DNA of 53,415 nucleotides from Enhydrobacter aerosaccus (GCA_903832005.1 CAIKZO010000138.1:1-53415); one strand, 5' to 3'. Counted from the first letter of the stretch, positions 8,628 to 17,846 are shown. Translations and numbers: made by a program. The notes: generated from the sequence alone by a model not told the origin.

Positions 8628-9421
8628 TGGCACCGGCGCCGCTCATCAGTGTCCGGCGGGTCACCAAGCACTATCAGGCGAAGGGCGGCCGTTACGTCGC
8701 CCTCGACGGTATCGATCTCGACATTGCCGAAGGAGAGTTCGTCTGCCTGCTCGGCGCCTCGGGCTGCGGGAAGTCGACCCTGCTCAACATGATCGCGGGT
8801 TTCGAGAAAGCCTCGAGCGGCACCCTCGAAATGCGCGGCCGGTCGATCGACTCTTCCGGATCCGAACGCATGCTGTTTTTCCAGGATGCCGGTGCCGCGC
8901 TATTCCCTTGGCTCACCGCGGCGGAAAATGTCCGCTTCGGCCTGAAGCTTCGATCCCTGCCGCGCAAAGCCCAGGACGACACCATCGCCCGCTATCTGGC
9001 GATGGTCGGCCTTGCCGAGCATGCCGACAAGTTTCCATCGCAATTGTCGGGCGGCATGAAGCAGCGCCTGCAGATCGCCCGGGCGCTGGCGATCGAGCCC
9101 GACGTGCTGCTGATGGACGAGCCGTTCGGCGCGCTCGATCCGCTGACGCGCCGCCGCATGCATGAGGAATTGCTGCGCATCTGGCAGCAGACGCGAAAGA
9201 CGATCGTCTTCGTCACCCACGATATTTCAGAGGCCGTCGCCCTGGCCGATCGCATCGTGCTGCTGACGGTTGGACCGCACTCGCATATCGCGGCCACCTT
9301 CTCGGTCGACCTGCCGCGTCCCCGGCAGTCCACGGACCCGGCGGTCGCCGCCCTGCTCACCGAGATCGAAGGCACGATCGATGGCGGCGCCATCGGCGAG
9401 CGCGAGGCGGTGTCCTCATGA
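8627..9421 (+). CDS. ABC transporter ATP-binding protein, nitrate/taurine/sulfonate type
   Basis: The 264-aa cytoplasmic ATPase has Walker A GASGCGKST (43-51), signature LSGGMKQR, Walker B VLLMDEPFGALD and a switch histidine in VFVTHDISEA. It powers the importer formed with the preceding binding protein and the following permease. Its start overlaps the stop of the binding protein gene and its stop overlaps the permease start by four bases, which indicates tight coupling. Confidence 0.95.
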   Translation: MAPAPLISVRRVTKHYQAKGGRYVALDGIDLDIAEGEFVCLLGASGCGKSTLLNMIAGFEKASSGTLEMRGRSIDSSGSERMLFFQDAGAALFPWLTAAENVRFGLKLRSLPRKAQDDTIARYLAMVGLAEHADKFPSQLSGGMKQRLQIARALAIEPDVLLMDEPFGALDPLTRRRMHEELLRIWQQTRKTIVFVTHDISEAVALADRIVLLTVGPHSHIAATFSVDLPRPRQSTDPAVAALLTEIEGTIDGGAIGEREAVSS

Positions 9422-10266
9422 GCAAGACGATCGTCGAATGGCGGCCGGTCGCGGCGGAAGCCGAACAATCAGACGGCGGTCCGTGGACGGCCCGGCTGGC
9501 AGGGTTGGCGCGCGATGCCCTGCGCGGGCCCTTCGCCATCGTCATCTCGTTCGTCCTGGCTCTTGCCGTGTGGCAGGCCCTGTCGACCTGGGTGATCAAT
9601 CCCTACATGATCCCGCCGCCGACGGTGGTGTTCGAGACGGCGATCCCCATGTTCGCTTCCGGCGAGATCCTGGGCAGTGTCGGCATCAGTCTCGTGCGCG
9701 TGCTCGTTGGCTTCTTCATGGGGTCGGCGGTCGGCATCGTGCTCGGCATCCTGATGGGGCGGCTGGAGATGGTGAATCGCCTGCTCGATCCCATCATCGA
9801 GCTGATGCGCTACCTGTCGCCGACCGCGATGATCCCGATTGCCGTCATCTGGTTCGGCATTGGCGAGACGTCGAAGTATTTCCTGATCTTCTGGGGCTGC
9901 TTCGTTTTTGTCCTGATCAACACCGCGGCCGGCGTCGTGCGCGTGCCGGTCGGGCGCGAGCGCGCGGCGCGGTGCCTCGGCGCCAGCGGCCTCGGCATCG
10001 TGCTGAAGGTCGTGCTGCCCTCCGCGCTGCCCGACATCATCACGGGCATGCGGCTGGCGATGGCGACCTCGTTGATGGCCATTGTCCCGGCCGAGATGCT
10101 GGCCGCCGATTCCGGGCTCGGTTACCTGCTGCAGACGTCCGGCATGCTGGCCCAGACCAACCGTATCTTCGTGGCCCTGGTGACCATCAGCGTGCTGGGC
10201 TTCATCCTCGATTTCGTCTTCCGGCTGATCGTGCGCAAGACGCTCGGCCGATACATGATGGTGTGA
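9418..10266 (+). CDS. ABC transporter permease, SsuC/TauC-type
   Basis: This 282-aa inner-membrane permease has about six helices. It carries the family EAA-like loop (ERAARCLGASGLGIVLKVVLPSALPDIITGMR), which contacts the ATPase. It overlaps the ATPase gene by four bases and is followed one base later by the alpha/beta hydrolase. With its two upstream neighbours it makes a complete importer. Confidence 0.93.
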   Translation: MSKTIVEWRPVAAEAEQSDGGPWTARLAGLARDALRGPFAIVISFVLALAVWQALSTWVINPYMIPPPTVVFETAIPMFASGEILGSVGISLVRVLVGFFMGSAVGIVLGILMGRLEMVNRLLDPIIELMRYLSPTAMIPIAVIWFGIGETSKYFLIFWGCFVFVLINTAAGVVRVPVGRERAARCLGASGLGIVLKVVLPSALPDIITGMRLAMATSLMAIVPAEMLAADSGLGYLLQTSGMLAQTNRIFVALVTISVLGFILDFVFRLIVRKTLGRYMMV

Positions 10267-10267
10267 G

Positions 10268-11056
10268 ATGGCAATGGATCCGGCAACGCAGGCCCACAGC
10301 GGCTTCATCGAGGTCGATGATTGCCGCGTGCACCTGCTGCGCGGCGGCAAGGGCGAGCCGCTGCTGTTCCTGCACGGCGCCAGCGGCGGCGGCACCTGGC
10401 TGCCCTTCATGGAAGATCTGGCGCGCGACTTCGACGTGCTGGCGCCCGAGCATCCCGGCTTCGGCCTGTCCGACGATCCGCCCTGGCTCGATACCGTGTC
10501 CGATCTCGCCTACTTCTACCTCGACGTCATCGAGCGACTGGGGCTGAAGGATGTGCACCTGATCGGCACATCGCTCGGCGGCTGGATGGCGGCCGAGATG
10601 GCGGTGCGCAACACGACGCGCATCAAGACCCTGACCTTGGTATGCGCGGTCGGCGTCCTGGCCGACGGAGGACCGATGGACGACGTCTTCCGCCTGCCGC
10701 CCGAGGAGCACCTCCGCCTCTTCTGCCACGGTCCTGCCAATGCGGACGCGCGCCGGCGCCAGCTTGCTGCTGCCGATCCGGTCGTGCAGGGACGCAACAA
10801 GGCGACGGTGGCGCGCCTCGGCTGGCGCCCGCGCTTCCACAATCCCGACCTGCACAAGTGGCTGCACCGGATCGATCGTCCGACACGGGTCCTGTGGGGC
10901 GAGTCCGATTTCATCGTGCCGATCCGCTTCGGGGAGGCCTACAAGGCCCTCATTCCGGGGGCCGAGCTGGTCGTCCTGCCCAAGACGGGACATGCTCCCT
11001 ATGTCGAGGAACCCGCGGCATTCGCCGAGGCCATTCGCACCTTCACTCGTTCGTGA
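10268..11056 (+). CDS. Alpha/beta hydrolase in ABC importer operon
   Basis: The 262-aa cytoplasmic hydrolase has an intact triad: the oxyanion loop HGASGGG, nucleophile elbow GTSLGG (Ser), Asp in WGESDFIVP and His in KTGHAPYVEEP. It begins one base after the permease stop, so it is probably co-expressed with the importer and may act on the imported compound, for example as an ester, lactone or C-C bond hydrolase. The two possible ATG codons are 10268 and 10274. The substrate is not predictable. Confidence 0.88.
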   Translation: MAMDPATQAHSGFIEVDDCRVHLLRGGKGEPLLFLHGASGGGTWLPFMEDLARDFDVLAPEHPGFGLSDDPPWLDTVSDLAYFYLDVIERLGLKDVHLIGTSLGGWMAAEMAVRNTTRIKTLTLVCAVGVLADGGPMDDVFRLPPEEHLRLFCHGPANADARRRQLAAADPVVQGRNKATVARLGWRPRFHNPDLHKWLHRIDRPTRVLWGESDFIVPIRFGEAYKALIPGAELVVLPKTGHAPYVEEPAAFAEAIRTFTRS

Positions 11057-11102
11057 CGGCAGCCGAGGCATCTGCCGGGGCAGGTGCTACAGTATCAGCC
11101 TC

Positions 11103-12884
11103 ATGCGGCAGACTTGGATCTGGCATTTCGACCTTCCGCCCGACCGGCTGTGGCCGGTGCTGGCCGACACCAATCGCTTCAACGAAGCCATGGGGCTGCC
11201 GCCCTACGACCTCGAGGAGACGCCGCAGCCCAATGGTACGGTCCTGCGGCGCGGCAAGGGCAAGGCGGCGGGCTTTGCGCTCGAATGGGAGGAGAAGCCC
11301 TACGAGTGGATCCACGGCCGCTCGTTTCGCCAGGGCCGCGTGTTCAGCAAGGGGCCGTTCAGGACTTTCGGGCCGAACTTCTTGCTCGAGGCCGAAGGTA
11401 ACGGCAGCAAGGTCACCTACACCCTGGAATGGGAGCCGCTTACTCTTGTAGGGCGCGTGTTCGGCAAGAAGCTGGCGCGGCAGGCGGGCGCGGCAATCGA
11501 GAAGCGCGTGCTGAGCGCCGTCGCCTTCGTGAACGGCGCGCGGCCCACCATGTTCGATATGCCGGCGCCGATCTTGCCCGAGGGCGGCCGGGCGCGGGCA
11601 CTGGCGGCGGCAGAGCAGGTCGATCGCAGCACCTACGGCAATGGGCTGGGCGCCCCGATCGCCGATTTCGTCATGAACGGCATGGCGTCCGACCTCGTGC
11701 ACATGAAGCCCAAGCTGCTGGCGCGCCAGTTCGGGGTGGCGCCGCGGCCGGCGATCGAGGCGTGTCTTGCCTCGGTAAAGTCGGGACTGCTCACCATGAA
11801 GTGGGACCTGCTCTGCACCAACTGCCGAGGCCCCAAGGTCACGGCGAGGGCGCTGAGCGAGCTGCCGCGCGGCGCGCACTGCGACTCGTGCAACATCGAT
11901 TACGACCGCGACTTCGAGAAGAATGTCGAGCTTTCCTTCTCGCCCGCGCCCACGGTGCGGCCGTTGCTCGAGGGCGGCTACTGCCTGTCAGGTCCGATGT
12001 CGACGCCGCACGTGCCGGTCCAACTCGTGTTGCCGCCGGGCACCGAGCGCTCGGTCGATCTCGAGCTGCCGCCGGGCGCCTATCGCCTGCGCACGATTCA
12101 TCCCGGGACCTATGTCGATGTCGATCACAAGGGTGGCGCTTTTCCGGGCCTCCGCATCGTCGCGTCCGGTGTCGAGGCCTTGCCTGCGACGGCGGCGGGC
12201 AAGATCGTCTTTCGCAACGATGCGGACTTCGAAGTGGCCGCGCTGGTCGAGGATCGGCGCTGGACACAGGACGCGCTCACCGCGCCGGAAGTGATCTCGC
12301 TGCAGGCCTTTCGCGACATGTTCTCGGAAGCGACCTTGCGGCCGGGCGACGAGGCGGCGGTCGGGCAGGTGGCTCTGCTGTTCAGCGACCTGCGCGGCTC
12401 GACGGCGCTTTACGAAAGAGTGGGCGATTCGATGGCCTATAATATCGTGCGCGACCATTTCGCGTTCCTGGCCGCGATCGTGCGCGACCATGACGGCGCG
12501 GTCGTCAAGACGATCGGCGATGCGGTCATGGCCTCGTTCGGCGATCCGGCGCAGGCGGTGCAGGCCGCGATCGCCATGCAGCACCGCATCGTCGAGTTCA
12601 ACGAGGCGCATGAGAACCACCGCGACCTGTCGATCAAGCTCGGGGTCCACTGCGGCAGCAGCATCATGGTCAACCTGAACGAGCGGCTCGATTACTTCGG
12701 CTCGACGGTGAACATGGCGGCGCGTCTGCAGGGGCAGAGCGAAGGCGACGATATCGTTCTGTCGCGTGTCGTCGCCGACGATCCGGCGGTGAAGCCGCTC
12801 CTCGAGGGGCACGACAAGCGCGAGGAGAGCGTGGTGCTGAAGGGCTTCGACCGGCCGGTCAGCTTCGTGCGGCTGCTTCCCTAG
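11103..12884 (+). CDS. Soluble class III adenylate cyclase with SRPBCC and zinc-ribbon (DUF5939-like) N-terminus
   Basis: The 593-aa protein has no membrane segment. Residues 1-150 look like an SRPBCC (START-like) ligand-binding fold. Residues 170-395 resemble the DUF5939 region seen ahead of some cyclases and contain a zinc-ribbon (C238, C241, C260, C263). Residues 420-590 form a class III cyclase domain with metal ligands D429 and D473, K469 for adenine selection, and the NMAAR motif. It is therefore likely an active cAMP synthase controlled by a hydrophobic small molecule or zinc status. The start at 11103 follows the hydrolase by 46 bases. It ends in a 4-base convergent overlap with the esterase gene. 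Confidence 0.85.
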   Translation: MRQTWIWHFDLPPDRLWPVLADTNRFNEAMGLPPYDLEETPQPNGTVLRRGKGKAAGFALEWEEKPYEWIHGRSFRQGRVFSKGPFRTFGPNFLLEAEGNGSKVTYTLEWEPLTLVGRVFGKKLARQAGAAIEKRVLSAVAFVNGARPTMFDMPAPILPEGGRARALAAAEQVDRSTYGNGLGAPIADFVMNGMASDLVHMKPKLLARQFGVAPRPAIEACLASVKSGLLTMKWDLLCTNCRGPKVTARALSELPRGAHCDSCNIDYDRDFEKNVELSFSPAPTVRPLLEGGYCLSGPMSTPHVPVQLVLPPGTERSVDLELPPGAYRLRTIHPGTYVDVDHKGGAFPGLRIVASGVEALPATAAGKIVFRNDADFEVAALVEDRRWTQDALTAPEVISLQAFRDMFSEATLRPGDEAAVGQVALLFSDLRGSTALYERVGDSMAYNIVRDHFAFLAAIVRDHDGAVVKTIGDAVMASFGDPAQAVQAAIAMQHRIVEFNEAHENHRDLSIKLGVHCGSSIMVNLNERLDYFGSTVNMAARLQGQSEGDDIVLSRVVADDPAVKPLLEGHDKREESVVLKGFDRPVSFVRLLP

Positions 12885-13828
12885 GTCCCGAAATGCGCCG
12901 CCAGAACGGCGGCGGCTTCGTCGTTGGCCTTGAGGCCTTGCTGCAGGAAGCGGGTCATCGAGAAGAAGCCGTGGATCGTGCCCGGATAGTTTACGTACGT
13001 CGTCTTCACGCCGGCATCGATCAGGCGGTTGGCGTAGGCGCGACCTTCGTCGCGCAGCGGATCGAAACCCGCCGTCAGCACGAAGGCGGGCGGCAGTCCC
13101 TTGAAATCCTGTTCGAGCAGCGGCGACAGGCGGAGATCGGTGAGGTCCGTTCCGGCCGGCGCATAGGCCTTCCAGAACCAGTCCATCAGCTCCTTGTCGA
13201 GGAAGTAGCCCTTGGCGAAGTCCTGGCGCGAGGCGCTTTGCTTGCTGGAGTCGGTCGCGGGATAGATCAGCATCTGGAAGGCCGGCATCTTTTCACCCGC
13301 ACGGCGGGCGCTCTGGCAGATCACGGCGGCCATTGCGCCGCCTGCCGAATCGCCGCCGACTGCGATCTTCCTCGGATCGGCCTCGAAAGCGGCGGCGTTG
13401 TCGCGAATGTGCCGAAAGGACGCGATCCCGTCGTCGATCGGCGCGGGGAAGGGATGCTCGGGCGCCAGGCGATAGTCGATCGAGATCACCTGGCAGCGAC
13501 TCTTGTTGGCCAGCCGCCGGCAGGTCGAATCGTGGGTCTCGATGGTGCCGATCACGAAACCGCCGCCGTGATAGTAGATCAGCGTCGGCAACGGTCCCGC
13601 TGCAGCGCCAAGTGGGCGATAGCGACGGAAACGAATCTCGCCGCCGGGGCCTGCGATCGCGCCGTCGTAGACGGAGGCGACGTCGGGCGGGGCGGCTTCG
13701 CTGTCCTCCGACATCTTGTCGACGGCCTTGCGGCCCACCGCATGCGGCAAGGAACTGAGCCGGGGACGGCCGTCTTGCGTTGCCTTGTCCATCAGGTCGA
13801 GCAGCAGGCGAGCTTCGGAATCGAGCAT
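12881..13828 (-). CDS. Alpha/beta hydrolase, hormone-sensitive-lipase (acetyl esterase) family
   Basis: The 315-aa protein hydrolyses short acyl esters. It has the HGGG oxyanion motif (YYHGGGFVIG), the nucleophile elbow GDSAGG, Asp in GFDPLRDEG and His in GTIHGFF, the complete HSL/Aes signature. The start MLDSEARLL is preferred over an upstream in-frame start because the upstream part overlaps the neighbouring PLP enzyme gene. It begins two bases from that gene's stop on the same strand, so the two are likely co-transcribed. Confidence 0.92.
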   Translation of the reverse strand: MLDSEARLLLDLMDKATQDGRPRLSSLPHAVGRKAVDKMSEDSEAAPPDVASVYDGAIAGPGGEIRFRRYRPLGAAAGPLPTLIYYHGGGFVIGTIETHDSTCRRLANKSRCQVISIDYRLAPEHPFPAPIDDGIASFRHIRDNAAAFEADPRKIAVGGDSAGGAMAAVICQSARRAGEKMPAFQMLIYPATDSSKQSASRQDFAKGYFLDKELMDWFWKAYAPAGTDLTDLRLSPLLEQDFKGLPPAFVLTAGFDPLRDEGRAYANRLIDAGVKTTYVNYPGTIHGFFSMTRFLQQGLKANDEAAAVLAAHFGT

Positions 13829-13829
13829 G

Positions 13830-14828
13830 TCAGTCCTCGAAGAGATGGCGATAGGCGAACAAGGCGGGCGCGCCGCCGGTATGGACGAACACGATATCCT
13901 GATCGGGGCGCCAGCGTCCCGCACGGATCAGGGCGATCAGCCCGGCCAGCCCCTTGCCTGAATAGACCGGATCGAGCACCAGCCCTTCGAGCGCGGCGCC
14001 CATCCTGATCGCCTCGACTGTCGCGGCATGCGGCACGCCGTAGGCGGGGCCGGCGTGACCCGCGACGACCGCGATGCCCGACGGATCGAGCACGTGGTCC
14101 AGCAAGTCGGCCGCACCGGTGGCGCAGGCCAGCACGTCGGCGCGGACGCGCTCGGGCTCGGCATCGATGTCGATGCCCACGATGCGCGTCTGCGGCAGCG
14201 CGATCTGTGCGCCGACCACGAGACCAGCCTGGGTACCGGCGCTGCCGGTACAGTGGACGATGGCGGCGGGGCGGAGGTCGGTTGCGGCGATCTCGGCAAT
14301 CGTTGACGCGTAGCCCACGGCGCCCAGCGGGTTCGAAACGCCGTAGGGCACGAGGTAGGGCTTGCGGCCCTCGGCGCGCAGGCGTTCAGCCAAGGCACGG
14401 ATCGCGCCGTTGCGGTCGCCGTTCCAGGGCACGTCGTGCAGGGTGGCACCGAACAGCCGGTTGAGCAGGGCGTTGCCGGTGTGCGCGTACTCGGCCGACG
14501 GAGGGGCGAGGCGGCCGTGATAGACGGCGAGATGGCAGGCGAGGCCGAGCTTGGCGGCAGCCGCCGCGACCTGGCGCTGGCTGTTGGATTGCACGACGCC
14601 GCCCGAGACCAGTGTGTCGGCACCGCCATCGATCGCTTCGCAAAGCACATAGTCGAGCTTGCGCAGCTTGTTGCCGCCCAGCCCAAGCCCGGTGCAGTCG
14701 TCGCGCTTCACCCAGAGGCGCGGGCCGCCGAGATGTGCCGAGAGACGCTTCATCGGCTCCAACGGCGTCGGCAGGTGCGCGATACCGAGGCGGCGAAAGC
14801 GCGCGAGACGCGCCGCCAAATCGGTCAT
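13830..14828 (-). CDS. PLP-dependent D-cysteine desulfhydrase / ACC deaminase family protein
   Basis: The 332-aa enzyme belongs to the fold-type II PLP family. The PLP lysine lies in GLGGNKLRKLD, followed by GGVVQSNSQRQ, which binds the substrate carboxylate, and a glycine-rich phosphate loop (GSAGTQAG). Members include D-cysteine desulfhydrase, ACC deaminase and L-cysteate lyase, which cannot be separated by eye. The ATG at 14828 overlaps the stop of the upstream gene by four bases. It is part of a same-strand run of catabolic genes from 16613 down to 12881. Confidence 0.85.
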   Translation of the reverse strand: MTDLAARLARFRRLGIAHLPTPLEPMKRLSAHLGGPRLWVKRDDCTGLGLGGNKLRKLDYVLCEAIDGGADTLVSGGVVQSNSQRQVAAAAAKLGLACHLAVYHGRLAPPSAEYAHTGNALLNRLFGATLHDVPWNGDRNGAIRALAERLRAEGRKPYLVPYGVSNPLGAVGYASTIAEIAATDLRPAAIVHCTGSAGTQAGLVVGAQIALPQTRIVGIDIDAEPERVRADVLACATGAADLLDHVLDPSGIAVVAGHAGPAYGVPHAATVEAIRMGAALEGLVLDPVYSGKGLAGLIALIRAGRWRPDQDIVFVHTGGAPALFAYRHLFED

Positions 14829-15619
14829 GCCGGGAAGGACCGCGCGTGCGCGGCGATCTCGGCGGTGCGTTCCCAGGTCATGCAGAAGTTGCCGCCGGGC
14901 ACGATCTCGATCCTGGCGCGCGGGCACTTGGCCTGCAGCATGTGGCGGTGTCGTCCGTAGACGAAGGTCTCGCCGTACAACATAAGCACCGGGCAGGTGA
15001 GCCGCTGCATCGTGCCGAACAGGTCGAACAATTCGTAGGCCTGCACCGCCTGCCAGCGATTGCGGCCGATCTCGAACTGCGCGGTGTTGATGCGATCCAT
15101 CCACAACTGTGTCGGGTTGACCGGCGCATGCTCGGGATCGTTGGCGCGCATGAAGTCGAGACTGCGCGGCGCGGGAAAGCCCGAGGCATCGGTCGGCCGC
15201 ACCTTCACGATGTCGGCCACGTCGTTGCCGCCCTTCTCGAAGTACGGCGTGTTGACTGCGATCACTTTGTCGATGCGCTTGGGCCAGTTGGCGCCCAGCG
15301 CATAGGAGACACCCGCGCCCACCGCCTCGCCCATCGCGGCGGCGCGCTCGATGCCGAGCGAGTCCATCACCTCGATCACGCAGCGCGCATAATCCTCGAT
15401 GGTCGGCTGGCCGTCGAACGGATCGGAGTGGCCGTGGCTCGGATAGTCGATGGCGACGGCACGGAAGTTCGGCGCCAGCGCCTGCAGCAGCTCGGCCATC
15501 AGCGCCGAGCTCTGCTGGTTGATATGGCTGATCATCACCGCCGGTCCGCTGCCGGCGGCGCGCCAGTGGATGTGCCCGGCGAATGTCTTGGCCAGGCCGC
15601 GCTCGACGGGAAACGTCAC
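14825..15619 (-). CDS. Alpha/beta-hydrolase-fold protein lacking the catalytic triad
   Basis: The 264-aa sequence follows the alpha/beta-hydrolase pattern (AIDYPSHGHSD after strand 4, a nucleophile elbow and a C-terminal GGNF segment), but the active site is altered. The elbow reads G97-E-A-V-G101, with Ala in place of Ser. The usual GExD motif reads GETFVYG without the Asp. The position of the catalytic His reads GGNFCMTW, with Asn at 244. I infer a non-hydrolytic binding or regulatory role, or a different chemistry. The start is a GTG at 15619, one base after the stop of the Bug receptor gene, and its end overlaps the PLP enzyme start. Confidence 0.8.
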   Translation of the reverse strand: MTFPVERGLAKTFAGHIHWRAAGSGPAVMISHINQQSSALMAELLQALAPNFRAVAIDYPSHGHSDPFDGQPTIEDYARCVIEVMDSLGIERAAAMGEAVGAGVSYALGANWPKRIDKVIAVNTPYFEKGGNDVADIVKVRPTDASGFPAPRSLDFMRANDPEHAPVNPTQLWMDRINTAQFEIGRNRWQAVQAYELFDLFGTMQRLTCPVLMLYGETFVYGRHRHMLQAKCPRARIEIVPGGNFCMTWERTAEIAAHARSFPA

Positions 15620-15620
15620 G

Positions 15621-16613
15621 CTACTCGAGTTTCACGTTGGCCGCCTGGATGACCCCGGCCCACTTGGCTACTTCCTCGCGCTGGAAGCGGGCGAGTTCTT
15701 CGGACGAGCCGCCGCCTACGATGCCGCCCACGGCGGCGAAAGCGTCGATCAGCGCCTGCGACTTCAGCGCGGTCGCCGCCGCCTCGTGGAGGCGTTCGCG
15801 ATCCCGGCGCAGGGCCGTTCCCGGTGCGGCAAGCGCGTACCAGTTGTCGGAGTTGACCTTGGGATAGCCCAGCTCTCGCATCGTCGGCACGTCGGGCAGC
15901 AGCGGCGCGCGCGTGTCGGAGCTGACGGCCAGCGCCTTCACTGCGCCCGAGCGGATGTGAGGCAGCAGCACGGGGATGTCGAGGAGTGCCACCTGTACCG
16001 TATCCGCGATGAGATCGTTGGTTGCAGGTGCCGCGCCACGATAGGGCACATGCAGCATGTCGGTGCCGGTCTCGATCTTGAACAGCTCGGTCGCGAGATG
16101 GGTGATGCCGCCGGTGCCGGCGCTGCCGTAGGAATATTTGCCGGGGTTGGCCTTCAGCTTGGTGAGCAGCTCGGCGAAGGTGGAGACGCCGAACTTCGCA
16201 TTCACAACCAGCACTTCCTGGATGCGCACCACCAGGATCACGGGCGCGAGATCGATGCCCGGACGGTAGGGCATCTTGTCCATCAGGCTCTGCATGATGG
16301 CGCCAGCCGAGGCGCTCTGGATGCCGATCGTGTGCGCGTCGGTCGCCTTCGCCACGGCGTCCATGCCGGTGACGCCGGCCGCGCCGCTCTTGTTCTCGAC
16401 CACGACAGACTGGTGCAGTTCTGCCGACATGCCCTGTGCAAGATAACGGCCGAAGATGTCGGCAGGCCCGCCTGCCGGAAACGGCACGATCAAGGTCAGC
16501 GGACGGTTGGGAAAGGTCCCGGATTGCGCGTATGCCGATTGCGGACTGGCTGCAGTTCGAAGGAAGGGTGCGGCGGCAAGCCCGGCGAGCGCGCCGCGGC
16601 GAGAGATAGTCAT
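15621..16613 (-). CDS. Bug/TctC-family tripartite tricarboxylate transporter receptor
   Basis: This 330-aa periplasmic receptor has an Arg-Arg signal peptide (SRRGALAGLAAAPF) and the Bug hallmark LIVPFPAGGPADIFGR. It is the second such receptor in the window and again has no TctA/TctB partner nearby. The ATG at 16613 follows a GGAGGA ribosome-binding site. It leads a minus-strand run with the triad-less hydrolase, the PLP enzyme and the esterase, which suggests a shared catabolic or sensing task for one carboxylate or its derivative. Confidence 0.92.
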   Translation of the reverse strand: MTISRRGALAGLAAAPFLRTAASPQSAYAQSGTFPNRPLTLIVPFPAGGPADIFGRYLAQGMSAELHQSVVVENKSGAAGVTGMDAVAKATDAHTIGIQSASAGAIMQSLMDKMPYRPGIDLAPVILVVRIQEVLVVNAKFGVSTFAELLTKLKANPGKYSYGSAGTGGITHLATELFKIETGTDMLHVPYRGAAPATNDLIADTVQVALLDIPVLLPHIRSGAVKALAVSSDTRAPLLPDVPTMRELGYPKVNSDNWYALAAPGTALRRDRERLHEAAATALKSQALIDAFAAVGGIVGGGSSEELARFQREEVAKWAGVIQAANVKLE

Positions 16614-16689
16614 GATTTCCTCCGATTCGTTGCGCCGAATGTGGGCAAGGACACGGACGGGAGCAAGGCCCCCGAGTCGACTTGTGATT

Positions 16690-17217
16690 CTACTGGCCGA
16701 AGCCGGTCCAGCCGATCGCGGCGCCCGCCGCCAACATCCACAGCGGATGCACTTTGGTGCGGATCGCTGCCAGTGCACGTCCCGCAGTGATCGCGGCGAA
16801 CACCCACTCGCGATCGACCGTGCGCGAGATGATCAGGGCGCTGGAGGCGACCAGCCCGACCGAGATCGGCGCCAGCCCGGCCTGGATCGCCTGGCGCCAG
16901 GTCGGGTGCTGGAAGCGCCGCCAGGCGCGGAGCGCGATCACCGTCAGGATCGACGAGGGGCCGAACACGGCGAGTGTCGTCACCAGCATGCCGGCCCATC
17001 CCGCGACCTGCCAGCCGATCAGCGGCACCACCATCATGTTCGGGCCGGGCGCCGCCTGGGCCAACGCATAGAGTGCTGCGAAGTCGGTGCTGCTCATCCA
17101 GTGCTGCACGTCGACCACCTGGCGATGCATCTCGGGCAGGATCGTGTTGCCGCCACCGAAGGCGATCAGCGAGAGCTGCACGTAAATGACGGCGAGCGAG
17201 ATCAGCGTCTGGCTCAT
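16690..17217 (-). CDS. Chromate transporter family protein, second half
   Basis: The 175-aa membrane protein is a single CHR domain with about five or six helices and the motif FGGGNTILPEMHRQVV. The family exports chromate by exchange, and many members have other, uncertain anion substrates. Its start overlaps the stop of the preceding CHR gene by four bases, so the two small proteins probably form one transporter, equivalent to the two halves of full-length ChrA. Confidence 0.88.
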   Translation of the reverse strand: MSQTLISLAVIYVQLSLIAFGGGNTILPEMHRQVVDVQHWMSSTDFAALYALAQAAPGPNMMVVPLIGWQVAGWAGMLVTTLAVFGPSSILTVIALRAWRRFQHPTWRQAIQAGLAPISVGLVASSALIISRTVDREWVFAAITAGRALAAIRTKVHPLWMLAAGAAIGWTGFGQ

Positions 17218-17768
17218 GCGACCGCCTTCGACGTGGCGTAGATACTGAGCGGTGCGGCCACCAGCATGGTCGGCACTAGCGGCAGATGGAACACGGCGAT
17301 TGCTGCAAAGACGACCAGCGCGATGACGATGGCGAGCGGCTTGCGGCGCAACGGCAGCGCGAGCTTCACCGCCATCGACACGAGTTGACCGGCCGCCGCG
17401 GCTGCAAGGCCCGCAAACATGTGCACGACATGCGGCTCGGAGCGGAAGCGGGCGTAGACCAGTCCCAACGCCAGCACGATCACGATCGGGGCTGCGATCA
17501 GGCCGATCACCGCCGCCAGCGCGCCGGCAATGCCGGTGAAGCGCAAGCCGATGGCGACCGACAGGTTGATGATGTTGCCGCCCGGCAGGAACTGGCAGAG
17601 GCTGAGCGTATCGGTGAATTCGGTGGCGGTGAGCCAGCGGCGCTGCTCGACGATCATGTGGCGCGCGAGCGGCAGGACGCCGCCGAACCCGGTCAATCCC
17701 AGGATCAGGAACCCGCGGAAAATCTCGGCTGTGCCCGGCGCCGGCGCTTTTGTGTCAATCGTGGTCAT
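17214..17768 (-). CDS. Chromate transporter family protein, first half
   Basis: The 184-aa membrane protein is a single CHR domain with GLTGFGGVLPLARHMIVE near the N-terminus, the counterpart of the FGG motif in its partner, and the conserved FTDTLSLCQFLPGGN segment. It is encoded just upstream of, and overlaps, the second CHR gene. Such short-chain pairs work as heterodimers in known cases. The substrate (chromate, sulfate or other anion) cannot be told from sequence. Confidence 0.88.
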   Translation of the reverse strand: MTTIDTKAPAPGTAEIFRGFLILGLTGFGGVLPLARHMIVEQRRWLTATEFTDTLSLCQFLPGGNIINLSVAIGLRFTGIAGALAAVIGLIAAPIVIVLALGLVYARFRSEPHVVHMFAGLAAAAAGQLVSMAVKLALPLRRKPLAIVIALVVFAAIAVFHLPLVPTMLVAAPLSIYATSKAVA

Positions 17769-17846
17769 CGCCCTTCGTTGCTACGGCAACGGGCGGTGAG
17801 ATGTCCAATATATGGTTCGTTCGGTATCGATATCCGGAACGTCTGG

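Noticed and set aside
12381..12720. Second cyclase as a degenerate pseudoenzyme
   Set aside because: D429, D473, K469 and the NMAAR segment are all intact, so the catalytic domain appears functional.
16690..17768. Split chromate transporter as a frameshifted full-length chrA
   Set aside because: The two halves overlap by a clean ATGA start/stop junction, and each has its own full CHR domain, as in known short-chain pairs.
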